Positions 23,376 through 34,310 are shown, counted from the first letter of the stretch. The stretch: DNA of 55,215 nucleotides from Zygnema cylindricum (GCA_037447655.1 JBBHKE010001445.1:1-55215), one strand, 5' to 3'. Notes: generated by a model from the sequence alone, not told the origin. Made by a program: numbers and translations.

Positions 23376-24404
23376 AAGTCCTCAGAGTGGACAGCTTCCA
23401 AGAAGCCTCTAGGATAATCCTGACCCCTTTGTGTTTAAGCAAAAATAACTGCCACCCTGGCAGACAAAAACTCTGACCAACTTCAACCCTGTGAAGACAA
23501 GACTCCCCTGAGTCGATAGCAAAAAGAATCTCTGAATTTGCTCCCCTGAGCAGTAAGTTATGGAGGGTCAAAGTTGACCTTTTGTACAGAAGCTCTCTGG
23601 GAGAGGGGGTCCTATCTTGTAATTTTTCTAAGTCCTATCTCTCTCACAGACTCTATCTACTGATGTACGGAACCAATCAGAATTGAGTTCCGTACGTAAA
23701 AGTACAGCTGCCGGTGTACTTTATGTACGGACATTGTACGACATGGCCAAAATGTCGACACATGTCAAATCCGGATTCGGTGCCATAATCTCCGGAGATT
23801 CCACAATCCAACGGAATTTCGCCACGCGTCATCCGATGTGGCGATGGCCACAAACCGCCGAAATCTTCCTCCGCGATCTCGGCGCAAATCCCGGCCGTCC
23901 GATTAAATTCGGCTTTAATCGTAGCCGTAATAAATACATGCGCGGTATTTGTTTCATTTACGAAACAAATGCGCGGTACTGATTTGTGTCCGTACCGTAA
24001 GTCGTACATTATATATTACTGGATCTATGTATCCCGTAATTCATTGCAGTTAAATGGATTTTCGCACGTATACATATTTAAATAACTATTAAACTATATA
24101 CTACGTAACACTACCGCTAGATTAAACGGCTAACGCTACCGGCTATTTCCTATCTGCCGGCCAGTAGGTACAAGGATCAAATCCTGCCGCCGGCACATAA
24201 ATTTTACTTAAATAAATAAACCCTAATGTAAATTGCCCGTAAACCTCAGGATAGCCAAGGTAGCGATGGCTCTAGCTTCCCCTCCAATTTCTCAGTGACT
24301 GCGACAAGTTTGAGAGTTGGAGAGAGAAGTTTGAGATAGACTGCCTCGACTTCTATATTTCTTTTCAGACCTAGAAAATACTAATAAAACCATTAGTTTC
24401 TACA
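23356..24404 (-). repeat. 5' LTR of element D
   Basis: 1049 bp, TG...CA in element sense. The tRNA-like module is at 24122-24195 (plus strand, GGATCAAATCC). The conserved block CAGTGACTGCGACAAGTTTG is at about 24291-24310. The gag start codon is at its 3' end (23373-23375). Confidence 0.95.
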
Positions 24405-24426
24405 GATGTCTCAGAGTTGCATATGA

Positions 24427-24879
24427 TTACTTCGTACGCAGGTACATGGTACGAAAGTGAAGATTTGAAGCTAAGTTTGTCGGTGCTAAAAATCTGAAAG
24501 ATATTCGATATTGAATCGTAGCTTGCGTGGCGCCAATAAATTTAGAACATGTGGCTTACAAACTCTTCGTGATGGAACATCCACTCATATCTTATTCCCA
24601 CTGAAAAAAAATTCGATTCCGCAAGAGACTGACGTTCGAATAATGTATGGCTTTCTGAACACCAAATTTGTAGATTTCAGAAGTTCTCAAAAAAACCGTA
24701 CAAACGAACTTCCTCAATATATTGCCGGATGTAGAAGTAGGGTAAAAGTTGCGTCTTTCAGTGAAACAAGCCAACGGTAACACAAAAAGTCGACGAAGGA
24801 AAAAAACATCCGAACGACTACTTCATCGTAATCGCGTGAAAAAGCAGCAGGACTTTTGAACCATGGTCGTTGTCTTTCT
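24427..24879. other. Pre-insertion flank between elements A and E
   Basis: This is the right half of the site into which A inserted. An 89-codon ORF (24511-24780, plus) shows no motif I recognise and has no clear start context or neighbours that support it. I call nothing coding here. Confidence 0.4.
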
Positions 24880-25014
24880 TGCAATTTTGTGTCCTCCATT
24901 GCACTACAGAATTCAAGAAGCCTCTAGATAGTTGTTTACTGACCCACTTTCAATGGCAACCACTGCTGCCCAAGCAAACAAGTTGACAATATGACTGCAC
25001 CCTTGTGCATCCTG

Positions 25015-26472
25015 TAGTGTTGGGTATCGGGTAAATTCATATCGCTATAATTTCGATATTCGATATATCGAATATTGATCGAGCAAATTCCTCGATAAAT
25101 CGTAGGGAGACCAACCTAAATTATCACGAAATATATCGCAAAAATTGGGTGTCCGTACAGTCCTAGTAAGGAAAATCAAACGGAAAATCGTCCGGATCCC
25201 CCCCCTTTTAGAAATTGATCGTTCTTTTAGTTATTTCTAGGTCTAAAATAAAATGCAGAAAAGAAGCCAAGGCAGTCTGCCTCTAACTTCTCTCTCCAAC
25301 TCTCACACTTGTTGCAATCACTGAAAGTAGGAGAGGAAGCTAGAGCCATGGCTGCCTATGCTATCATGAGATTTACGAGTAGTAGATTAGTTGATCTACG
25401 CTAGTAAATTAGTTTATTTACTAAAAGTGATACTGACGGACCTAGGATTTGATCATGGTATCTACCGTTTGAGCCACAAGTAGAAGGTAGCTCTATCCAT
25501 TTAGTCTATCACTAGTGTTAGACTATGTAGTGTTTGATAATAAGATAAACATTTTTACGCTGACAAATTCATTTAACGGAAACTATTTACAAGATACATA
25601 GGTTCGGTTATGTAAAAGTACGGATTAAGGAACGGACAATAAACAAGTACCGCGCATTTGTTTCGATAGCGAAACGAATACCCCGCAGGTATTTATTACG
25701 GCTACGATTAAGTCTGCATTTAATCGAACGGCCGAAATGAATGTCGAGATCGCACAAGAGGATTTTGACGGTTTTTGGTCATCGCCACATTGGATGACAC
25801 GTGGCAGAATAACATTGGATCGCGGCATCTCCGGGGATTGTGGAAGCGAATCCGGATATAACACGTGTCGACATTTAGGCCATGTCGTACAATATCTGTA
25901 CATAAAGTACACCGACAATTGTACTTTTGTGTACGGAAGTGCAATATAATTGGTGCCGTATATCAGTAGATAGAGTTTTAGAGAGAGATAGGACTTAGAA
26001 AAATTTGCTAGATATGACCCTCTCTCCCAGAGAGCTTATGTATAAAAAGGTCTACTTTGTCTCTCCATAACTAACTGCTTAAGAGAGCAAATTCAGAGAT
26101 TATTTTTGCTATTGACTCAGGGGAGTCTCGCCTTCACAAGGGTGGAGGTGGTCAAAGTTTTTGTTTGCCTAGGTGGTAGTTATTCTTGCTAAAAAACACA
26201 AAGGGGTCACGCTTATCTTAAAAGCTTCTTGCAAGCTGTCCATTCTGAGGACCTATAGAGGTCTTAGAGTTACACCACTCCCCCCGACGCGCGCTCAACG
26301 AAAGGGGATGGGTGAAAAAAAAAATTGGGAAAAAAAAATTTAATGCCTCGATATATTGGCGATACGATATATCTGCAATTTTTCAATATATAGAAGCAAT
26401 ATATCGATTATCAGGTACCTGAAATTCTATATATATCGAATATCGGCAAAAGGTCTTCGATACCCAACACTA
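25015..26472. mobile_element. hAT-type MITE inside the LTR of element E
   Basis: The terminal inverted repeats are TAGTGTTGGGTATCG and its complement. The 8-bp flanking duplication GCATCCTG/GCAGCCTG has one mismatch. The TAGNG start and 8-bp duplication are hAT hallmarks. Removing the solo LTR leaves about 385 bp of AT-rich, ATATCGAT-rich foldback sequence with no coding capacity. The 383-bp copy at 36573-36955 is its full-length sister. Confidence 0.85.
25207..26274 (+). repeat. Copia solo LTR inside the hAT-type MITE
   Basis: A single LTR of the same lineage (1068 bp), starting TTTAGAAATT (TG worn to TT) and ending GAGTTACA, with duplication CCCCT/CCACT (one mismatch). A TATA box is at 26041-26048. 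The tRNA-like module is at about 25434-25512, antisense. It sits in the C-tract at the centre of the MITE. A solo LTR arises by recombination between the two LTRs of a full element. Confidence 0.85.
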
Positions 26473-27374
26473 GCAGCCTGGACTCCGTTGAGTCCGTAGA
26501 AAAAAAACACTTTGAAAATCCCCAACCAAGCGATAAATTATAGAGTGGCAAAGATGCCAATATATACAAACTCTCAAAGAGAGAGAGGACCATCTACCTG
26601 ATTTTTCCTAAGTCTTTGTTCCCTCTCACAACCCGTATCTACTAACTGTACTAACCAATCAAAACACTGTACAGTACCAAAAAGTACTACTGCCGATGTA
26701 CTTTCTGTACAGCCTCTGTACGACAAGGCCATTAAGCAAACGCGTGTCCACTTTTCAGTCGTCCGTACACTCCTCGGAATTCTCGCGACCAAATGTTATC
26801 TCTCCACGTGGCGCCAGGTCATGCCACGTCACAAAATGCCAAAGTGACCATTCCGGGATCTCGGCGATGATGTGCCATATCAGATAGAATTAAGTATCTC
26901 ATCTGAACCGTTAAAATAAACATCTTACTAATTTTTTTCGTGCGGAATCCTATCCGCATTGTATTTAACTTGTTGCATGTATCTATGTTTACATTTCCGT
27001 TAATCGGAATTACTATCGTAAGATTGTTTAAATATATGTCAAACCCTATATATCCTAGCGAACAACTACGACAAACCAGTTAGAGCGAAGGACTACGCCA
27101 TGCTCTACCGGTCGGAGGTTTGAGTCGTGCCAAACACAACCTTTTTGTTGAGATTGACTTAGGTCACTCTTCAGTCCTGCATTGGGGGAGCTGAGGCAGC
27201 CATGGCTCCACTATTCTCTCTCTCTCTTTCAGTGACTACAACAAGTATGGGGGATGGAGAGAGAAGGTGGAGGCACACTGCCTGCGCTTGTCACTCTTTT
27301 CTATTTTTTTAGACCTAAAAAATACTACTAAAACCTTTAGTAAATTTCAACTCTCCCCTTATTTTCTAGTCTAG

Positions 27375-28810
27375 TTATATTTTTTCTTTAAACCAGCATT
27401 TTTCCTTACAATACTTTAATTTGGGAGATGGCACGGGTTTGGTCATCATGTCACTCACCATTTCTTCATCAAGTCTATACACAAGAGTCAAAATTTTGTT
27501 TTCATCTTTTCCTCTTACGAATCTCAATCTTATGTCTATATATTTAGCTTTAAAATGATGTTTTTGATTTGATGCAATTGCAATTGCAGCTTGATTATCA
27601 TAAAAGACTTCATGCACTCCCTCCTTCATATACCCCAATTCTTGCAACCAGGATTTCACCCACATCAACTCTTTCACAGCAGAACAAGAGGCCATATAGT
27701 CAGCCTCCATAGTCGACTGAGCAACCACCTTTTGTTGCTTACTACTCCAACAGCAAGCACATTTCCCCACATACAACACATACCCAGAAGTGCATCTTCT
27801 CATGGGTGCATCCCTATAACTGGCATCACTGGAAGTAGTGATATCAGTGTGCTCCCCTCCAGATGCAACCATAACTCTCTAGTTCCTACTAGATATCTCA
27901 TGACTCTTTTGGGTGCCTTCCTGTCTCTCTTTCTAGGATCATTAAGACTCCTACTGAGTACTCCAATTGCTGCCGCTATGTCCGGCCTGGTACAATTCAT
28001 AAAGTATATTAGACTTCCTACATCCTGTCTGTAAGGGATAGACTTTATAAACTCTCTCTCCTCTAGACTCATTTGATCATCTAAGATTATCACTCCTCCT
28101 TCTACAATCCCATCACTTACTTTTTTCAAGTCAATGGGAGTGGTACAATTGTTTACTCTCTCCATCTGGAATTTCTCTAGCATATTTCCTATTGCTTCTT
28201 TCTGAGTGAGTCTAATTATCCTTTTCCCCCTATCTCTTTCCATTTTAATTCCCAAAATATATCTTGCCTCCCCTAAATCGTTCATATCAAATCTGCATAT
28301 AAGATCTTTCTTCAACTTATTGATCTTTTCCAAAGTCTTACTTAACACAAGAAGATCATCCACATAAATTGGAATAAAGATCACACCATCCTCATCTTCA
28401 AACATATAGATAGAATGGTTTGTGCTGATCCGGATATAACCTAGACTAGTAAGAAACTCATCTAGTTTTTTATTCCACTGTCGAGGAGCCTGCTAAAATC
28501 CATATAAGGACTAAATGAGCCTGCAGACTTTGCTCTCTTCCCCATTCTCCTTAATCCCCTCCGGTTGCCTCATGAAGATTTCTTCCTCTAACTCACCATT
28601 GATGAAGGCGGTCTTAATGCCCATTTGATGTATTTCCATGTTTTCCGCTGCTGCTAGACTGAGGAGAATCCTTACTGAGGGGAACCGAACAACTGGAGCA
28701 AAGGTCTCCTCATAGTTAATCCCCTCCTTTTGGGTGAACCCCTTTGCTACCAAACAAGCTTTATATCTTTCAATGGAATTATCTGGGTTCACTTTTAGCT
28801 TGAATACCCA
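27375..28810 (-). pseudogene. Reverse transcriptase and RNase H of element E
   Basis: ERYKACLVAKGFTQKEGINYEETFAPVV-type RT start (28511-28792), two stops in RLI*SLYGF*QAPRQ near 28500, then FEDEDGVIFIPIYVDDLLVLS with YVDD (about 28340). A one-base deletion near 27862 shifts the frame in the LWLHLEG segment. RNase H follows with SGYVLYVGKCACCWSSKQQK, STMEADYMASCSAVKELMW and YDNQAAIAIASNQKHHFKAK. Confidence 0.9.
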
Positions 28811-29474
28811 TTTAGAGCAAATAGGTTTTTCTGTCTGGAGGACAATCTGCTAGCTCCCAAGTATTTGTTTCCATGATGGAAGCCATCTCATCATTAATGG
28901 CTCTAATCCATCTGTCCTTTTCTGGGCTTTTCACTGCCTCCAAGTATGTTTGAGGCTCATCAAGATGAGACAGCTTAGTTACCTTATGAGCAGCTTGTTT
29001 CTCTTGTATCCTTTTGTTGCTCTTTCCTTCCCCAAACTTTGAAGATGGAATAGAAGGAAGTCTTGGGTTTTCTTCTTACTATCTCATCGTCTTCCCTATC
29101 CATCGAAGTCGAGTACAGTTCCTCCACGTTTGTCTCCTCGAAGTCCATAGGAATATGTGAGGTATCGTGTAACTCTCCTGTATCTTGGATCTCCCCTGAA
29201 TCTGAAATCACAATCTCACTCATGTCCCTTTCAGGAAAAACAAAATTTTCCTCACTTTCAGACTCAAATTTGATTCTTATCTTTTTGGTATATTTGAAGG
29301 GATCAATTAACTTTCCTTCATCCATGACAACTAGGTGTTTGACCAGAATGATATCTTGCTTTGCTAAGTCATAGACTCTATACCCCTTGACATCCTCGTG
29401 ATATCCCACAAAATATCCGGGTTTTCCCTTAGCATCAAGTTTCAAGTTTTTCTTATCCGTTTCTAGAGTGTAAA
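28811..29474 (-). pseudogene. Integrase C-terminal region of element E
   Basis: Begins at the gap with LETDKKNLKLDAKGKPGYF, VGYHEDVKGYRVYDLAKQD, LVKHLVVMDEGKLIDPFKYT and an acidic linker (SESEENFVFPERDM...). A frameshift near 29070 and further breaks precede the RT. The catalytic D,D,E core is not in the window. Confidence 0.85.
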
Positions 29475-29484
29475 NNNNNNNNNN
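29475..29484. other. Assembly gap (10 N)
   Basis: Ten N bases. Element E stops here without its 5' half. The true distance across the gap is unknown. Confidence 0.99.
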
Positions 29485-29723
29485 TAACAAGGGAGATTGC
29501 TAGAGCACCTAAATACTACCGAACAATATGTTGCAGCAGGTTATCGAGAAACGAAACACAAATTTGCATACATGGCCGCTGCTGTTTCACAGCAGCGAAC
29601 TTACACACTTAAATTCCCATAATGTAGGCTCAAAGCCGTTTACAACCTCTTTAGCTTTTCGCTGCTATTACGCAGCGGCGAAATTGCAACCTTTAAAGGT
29701 TACTTTTGCAGCAGGCCAATTAT
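29485..29723. repeat. GCTGCT-type hairpin sequence after the gap
   Basis: Contains two imperfect hairpins built on CGCTGCT...AGCAGCG and CGCTGCT...GCAGCGGCG (about 29579-29602 and 29660-29685). They recall the GACGAC hairpins in the DDE_1 transposon further on, but with a different trimer. I see no gene. Origin is unclear. Confidence 0.35.
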
Positions 29724-29849
29724 CCTCTCCACTTTCTCAGTGACTGCGACAAGTTTGAGAGTTGGAGAGAGAAGTTAGAGATAGACTGCCTCGACTTCTA
29801 TATTTCTTTTCAGACCTAGAAAATACTAATAAAACCATTAGTTTCTACA
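29724..29849 (-). repeat. LTR fragment of the C/D copia type
   Basis: Matches the first roughly 126 bp (element sense) of the D LTR, including CAGTGACTGCGACAAGTTTG and the terminal TTTCTACA. It is abruptly truncated on the left. It interrupts the truncated DDE_1 copy that starts at 29850. Confidence 0.8.
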
Positions 29850-31754
29850 AAGTTTTGTTGTCATCTTCACGATTAACCGGACGACGTTTTCATTGGAAAT
29901 TTCCAACGTTAAAGCGGCGACGCATTATCGTCGCTTTTCGATTTCTCCAACATTTGCCGAAACTCGGATGTAATACCCTTAAATTCACACATTCAAGCGA
30001 CGACACTTTGTCGTCGCCGGTACATACGTTTAAACACAAAGCAAAGAGCTATTGGACGACGTTGTATAACAAGCCATCATAAATCCACGAGATCGTTAGA
30101 GGGAACAATATGGCATGGACAAACATGCAATATGAGGGGGATATAATCAATTTATAAATTATTGAATATGTAAAATTCAATTACAAACAATGGGAAATAG
30201 CGACACACAAATTAAGCGACCAAGGGTTGCTACATAAAGGTAAGGACAATGGATAAAACTCTTACTTGTACGATACCCCCCTCGAAAAATGTTGCGGAAA
30301 CTTCTTGACGGTCCTCGGGATGAGCAGATCCTTTCCATTCACGTGAAAATCGTCGATCATCCAATTGATTACCCGAAGTCGAGTAACCTTCGTTGACACT
30401 TGCTGGACTTTTCGAATCGACACTCGGACGTTCCCGTATTTATCACACAGTGGGTCCAAATTTCCGGTCACAACGCCTTCCACGAGGGGGTTTACGTCGG
30501 GTGATCCCCTTCCTTTGTTCGGTGGGTCTGGTCCTTGTGTTTTTGTACAATCCATGTTCTCATCAGTTAAGGGTGGTAATAAACCCGTCGTAGCGGTGTT
30601 TTTCGTGGCAAAAAAAGTGGTAATATGGGAAGTAATAGGCCACATATTGCAAATAATAGAGCTGATTTTTTGGCCAAAATATGATACAAAGCAAAAAATA
30701 GAAAAGCAAAAGCCAAGGTAACTGAAGGATACGGAAAGACAGTGTCATTGTTGGACCAAACGCCAGATATATATATCAAATAAAAAACCCAATTGCGGGA
30801 AAAAGGGAGGGAAACCATTCCCCATACTTTCGGTAGTCAAAATTTAAATTTAAATATTTTGCGTGACAACACCCTGTCCAAATATTTTTGACGACACAAA
30901 GAAGGCGAGAAAGTTTCAAAATTTTCGTCAGTTTTGAGAGGGGGTATGCACGTGATAAGCGACCGACAATTTTCATGAAAGAGCCATGTTAACTGCCTGC
31001 TTCTTAATGTACCTACGGATCAACTTTCGAATGGCGACGGGTATGACAGGCGCTTGGTGTCACGTCGTGTTGGAGGCGTAATGTTTGCGTGGGTATAAAA
31101 TTGTCCACGTGTAAATTTGGGCAACCAATCATGAAACACTTGAGACCAGGTGGTTAGTGAGATTGTACAGTTGGGACCAATTTAGAATAGGATTTTACTC
31201 TATTACGTCATTACATTAACGCTAATACCGGTCATAAGTTAGGGAGACAAACAGAAGTGCTTTCATTATAGAATTAACACACATTTTAGCATGAATTCAC
31301 GCTAAAAAGACAAACGTCGCGACATTATTAGAGTAAATAACCCTTATTACCGTACAATGTCGACGTAAAACGGAAAAGCGACCAACCGTTGAAACAACAA
31401 GCATTGTGTAATCGATACATTCGTAGAAATTACACTCCGTACAACTGTATCAAAATTGTATACATAACGGCAGATACCTGACGCCTAACTGCGGTGAAAT
31501 ATTCTGACATGCACGTTAAAATGATTTACACTTTTACGTGACGGCATACGATCTGAATTAAAATGTACGACTACTTTTATTACTGTAAGCAGGTTTGCAA
31601 CCGACATTTCATTATGTTAAAGACCAAATTAGCATTAGTAAACAATTAGAATGTATGTTTTTTCTTTAAATCCGAAATTCTTAAATAGCGTACACCATTG
31701 TAATCGGTTGTATACGCTAAATAAACTTCAACGCTAATAACGATTGACGGTGTA
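29850..31754 (-). mobile_element. Truncated DDE_1 transposon copy
   Basis: Its outer end is at 31754, where, in element sense, TACACCGTCAATCGTTATTA begins. The first roughly 180 bp match the right arm of the MITE at 36966-37506, and about 80 bp match the MITEs at 35175-35390 and 48959-49176. Exon 1 of the transposase lies about 1.1 kb inside. Beyond it the intron carries GACGAC hairpins (perfect one at 29997-30017, another near 29913-29930), and the copy is cut at 29850 by an LTR fragment. Exons 2-4 are absent. Confidence 0.72.
30266..30585 (-). pseudogene. DDE_1 transposase exon 1, orphan copy
   Basis: Encodes RKVQQVSTKVTRLRVINWMI, then DLLIPRTVKKFPQHF. This is collinear with exon 1 at 38959-39331 (HKVQ-type, VINWML, LIPRTLRKFPEHF). 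The splice donor after TACAA (GTAAGA, element sense) is at the same codon position as in the other copy. A plausible start is the ATG at 30553-30555 within MDCTKTQGPDPPNKG. The other exons are gone, so it cannot make a transposase. Confidence 0.7.
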
Positions 31755-32589
31755 GTATTGGTTATCGAGGACCATTTGCCGATATTTGATATATATCAAA
31801 TTTCAGGCACACGATAATCGATATATCGCTTCGATTTATCGAAAAGCTAAATAACCCGATAAATTGCGATATATCGCATCGCCGATATATGGAGATATTT
31901 TTTTGAAAAAAATTATAACTATTTTTGCTATTGCGGCTAGTACTACTGCTGCTGCAAGTACTAATGTTATTTCAGCTAGTAGTTGTAGTTGCTGCTACTC
32001 CAAATAAATAAAATTAATAATAAATATTCACATTTTGTACACTTCAAATAATAATTAAAAAATAAATAAAAAAAAATCACATTTTGTACACCTTTAAAAA
32101 TAAACCTTAAAAATCAGAATAGAAATTCACTTTTTTTACACTTCAATAAACAATGAATTAAAATAGTTATAAAAATTCACATTTTTTACACTTCGAAAAA
32201 TAATTAATAATGATAATAATAATATGTCTGCAATTTTTTTTTTAGATCATACTTTGACTAAATTAATATGAACTTTTTGTATGTGAAGTTCTTACGTACT
32301 AAATAAGTAATTATATGAATTACAAAATTAATACTTTTTTGTCGGTTACATTTTGCGGAGTCTACCTTTAAAGTCACGGACGAAAATCACGTCGTACGTG
32401 GCGTATCAGACAATTTGTCTTATTTCGCTGAAATAACATATTATATAAAATATTTAATTTAAAAAATATAATATATCGCGATGGTTTATGTTGGTCGCGC
32501 ACGACATATCGAGGATTCTGCTCGATCAATATTCGATATATCGAATATCGAAATTATCGCGATATGAATTTACTCGATACCCAACACTA
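31753..32589. mobile_element. Decayed, enlarged hAT-type element
   Basis: The ends TAGTATTGGTTATCG and CGATACCCAACACTA match the 383-bp MITE, and the outer arms align with it. The centre is expanded by A-rich sequence and four copies of a TTCACATTTTGTACACTTC-like unit (about 32026-32200, spacing near 55 bp). No 8-bp duplication is visible (TGACGGTG against CATATAAC), so the termini may come from different copies. The left end coincides with the TA end of the DDE_1 fragment. Confidence 0.65.
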
Positions 32590-33059
32590 CATATAACACT
32601 GTTGTCAGTAATTGTTTTTTCACATTAATATCGATTCACGGTGTTGTAAAGTTGTAGTCGTAGATGTCCTATGCGCATATAACGCACGGAGTAAACTAAC
32701 GATTACTACGTACAGTGCGCATCAATAAAATCCGTACCTTTCTTCGCATTGGTACAGTTACCGTACACTAACGTGCAGCGTTCGTATATGACAGCTCATA
32801 TTAGGGATATTTAAGGGTTTTAGGAGATGTTAGGGTTTTCAGTAGTGTTATGTATCAGTCAAAAATTTATCGCGATAACACCGATACCAATAGTTATCGG
32901 TTATCGAACGGTTAGAGGTCTCGATATATCGATCTAAGACCAACAAATTCCATATTGGCGATAACTTTAAAAATATATAGTATGCCTACAATATTACTTT
33001 ATAACATACTGTATTATATTATTGACTTTATAAAGTGTGGCATGCCACGTATAAGAATA
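32590..33059. other. AT-rich sequence with hAT-like debris
   Basis: The stretch 32845-32960 has the GTGTTATGTATC / ATATCGAT character of the hAT MITE family without clear paired ends. A worn TACACCG-type end (TCACGGTGTTG) is at about 32637. No coding sequence seen. Confidence 0.4.
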
Positions 33060-33361
33060 TGTTCCGTCTATGTTTCACTGCGATATATTACGGACAGCGC
33101 AGCAAATAAACATTGGTCGGTTAACCGAAAATAAATTTTACGGCAATGTACGAAATTGTAACGACAAACTGATGAACATGGAACGAAAAAAAGACGGCGG
33201 ACACAAAGTACAACGGACGCAAAATAACATTTTCCGCGCCGCCGGATTCGAAGGACGACTTGGAATGAGAAAACACGAGTGGAAGGCTAGCGTGAGCGCC
33301 AACATCCCAGAATGGCTCTTTTGGCAGCTTATGCCAAAAAAGCCGACAGATTAACACGTGG

Positions 33362-34112
33362 TAGAGGTCGCAAAAGTCAAAAAAAATCATACCCGAAACC
33401 GACCGTTTTTTTTTTCCAAATCTGAGTAACTGACGCCCATCCGAGTTTTGTCACGCCCCAAAATTGTTAACCGTTAACCGACCATCGTTTACGAAAAAAA
33501 AAGTTAACCGAATCTTGATTTTTCGGGACTAACCGTGCCAGCCCGTAACCGAAAAAGTACAAAATTAATCAATGTACGACGGAATAAGCCAATAATTACG
33601 ATTTGTCGCGTTCCCTAAGATTTGTGAAATAAATAGTGTTACTACCGTGTCAGATTTGCGACGCTTTATCGCGTTCCCTAAGATTTGCGAAATGAATAGT
33701 GTACTACTATGTCAAATTTGCGACGCTTTGTCGCATTGCCTAAGATTTGCGAAATAAATATTGTACTACCGTGTTAGATTTGCGACGCTTTGTCGCGTTC
33801 CCTAAGATTTTCAAAATGAATAGCTTACTACAGTTCCGTGTCATGTTTGCGACGCTAATCATGATGTCACGTACTTCCACGATGCCAAAGAGTACAAAGT
33901 ACAAGAATGTTGGATTATAGGCACAATACAAAATTTTCATTTTTTTGGTTTTTTGGTTGACCGACCGTAACCGACCGTTTTTTTTTTCCTGGTGAATCAA
34001 CCGACCGTAACCGCCCGACCCTCAAAATTTGGCAACCGAATTGGTTCCGGATCCGGCGCGGGCGGTCGGTTAACGGTCGGTCACGGTTTCGGTTGACTGT
34101 TTGCGACCTCTG
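33362..34112. mobile_element. Second hAT-type element (TAGAGGTCGCAAA family)
   Basis: The 751-bp element starts TAGAGGTCGCAAA and ends TTTGCGACCTCTG, inverted repeats differing only in the first base. The 8-bp duplication ACACGTGG is perfect (33354-33361 and 34113-34120). Subterminal ACCGACCGTTTTTTTT and CGGTCGGTTAACGGTCGGT blocks face each other. The centre is a tandem repeat. No transposase. It is a non-autonomous hAT. Confidence 0.88.
33598..33855. repeat. Tandem repeat of about 66 bp, four copies
   Basis: Units begin TTTGCGACGCTTTGTCGCGT and continue CCTAAGATTTGCGAAATGAA, then TAGTGTACTACNNTGTCA, with small length changes. The unit contains the same TTTGCGAC core as the element's terminal repeats, and GCGACGCTTTGTCGC is itself a hairpin. 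Confidence 0.8.
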
Positions 34113-34310
34113 ACACGTGGCAGGTCCCCATTGGATCCCAAGGAAAAAAGGGACAAAGCCATGTCTTCGGATGAGAAAGGTACATCGTTTTTACTGGATC
34201 CGTACTCAAACCGTACAAATCTCATGGCGGCGACTGTACTTCTGTGCTTCTACAACGATCTGATCGGTAGACACCTCAGTAGATAAGAGGTTGTGAGTAG
34301 GGCGCGTCAA

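Larger units (their letters stand above)
17982..24404 (-). mobile_element. Element D: youngest, full-length copia retrotransposon
   Basis: The element is 6423 bp, with LTRs 17982-19004 and 23356-24404 and a perfect GATGT duplication at 17977-17981 and 24405-24409. The LTRs differ by a 26-bp deletion in the left one (near 18316) and few substitutions, so insertion was recent. The purine tract AAGGGGAG (complement of 19005-19012) and primer site (complement of 23343-23355) are intact. One continuous gag-pol frame of about 1450 codons carries four in-frame stops and one frameshift. It is a near-complete but inactive copy. Confidence 0.95.
1230..24421 (+). mobile_element. Element A: copia LTR retrotransposon, outermost of the nest
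   Basis: The element runs from a 5' LTR (1230-2412) to a 3' LTR (16809-24421, interrupted). The 5-bp target duplication TATGA is present at 1225-1229 and 24422-24426. The interior was later hit by element B (in gag, 3366-15875) and the 3' LTR by element D (17982-24404). Without the insertions A is only about 4.2 kb. Gag is followed almost directly by remnants of reverse transcriptase/RNase H, so protease, integrase and most RT are deleted. Strong LTR divergence and lost motifs make it the oldest member. It is certainly dead. Confidence 0.9.
16809..24421 (+). repeat. 3' LTR of element A, split by element D
   Basis: The LTR body runs 16809-17981 (TGTTGAAATGTATG...), is interrupted by D, and ends with the last bases at 24410-24421 (CTCAGAGTTGCA). 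These last bases align with AGGTTTCAAACTTTCA of the 5' LTR. The tRNA-like module is at about 17020-17085, antisense. Followed by duplication TATGA at 24422-24426. Confidence 0.87.
24880..27352 (-). repeat. 3' LTR of element E with nested insertions
   Basis: The native LTR is about 1007 bp: 24880-25014 plus 26481-27352, after removing the MITE (25015-26472) and one 8-bp duplication. It aligns with the LTRs of B, including the GGAGTCCAGGCTGC and ATGGAGGACACAAAATTGCA segments. The TG end has become AG. The tRNA-like module is at 27068-27135 (plus), with A-box-like AGTTAGAGC and B-box-like GGTTTGAGTCG. Confidence 0.87.
24880..29474 (-). mobile_element. Element E: copia retrotransposon, cut by the assembly gap
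   Basis: Minus-strand order: integrase C-terminus (at the gap), RT, RNase H, purine tract AAGGGGAG (complement of 27353-27360), 3' LTR (24880-27352). The 5' LTR, gag, protease and integrase core would lie to the right of 29474 but are absent. What follows the gap is different sequence, so E is truncated or the gap hides the rest. The LTR is of the B type (AATTGCA end) and is interrupted by a hAT-type MITE. Confidence 0.88.
33060..34310 (+). repeat. Degenerate copia LTR fragment, split by a hAT element
   Basis: With the hAT element (33362-34112) removed, the flanks join as ACACGTGGCAGGTCCCC, followed by sequence resembling the LTR middle: GAATGGCTC...TTGGC, a GGATCC-rich block, GTACAAA..., and the CCTCAGTAGATAAGAGGTTG segment similar to TCAGAAGATAGGGGTTG in B. 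Ends are not definable. Small ORFs here (for example 33070-33354) are accidental. Confidence 0.5.

Noticed and set aside
33070-33354. 94-codon plus ORF
   Set aside because: It lies across a degenerate copia LTR and the edge of a hAT insertion; the open frame is accidental.
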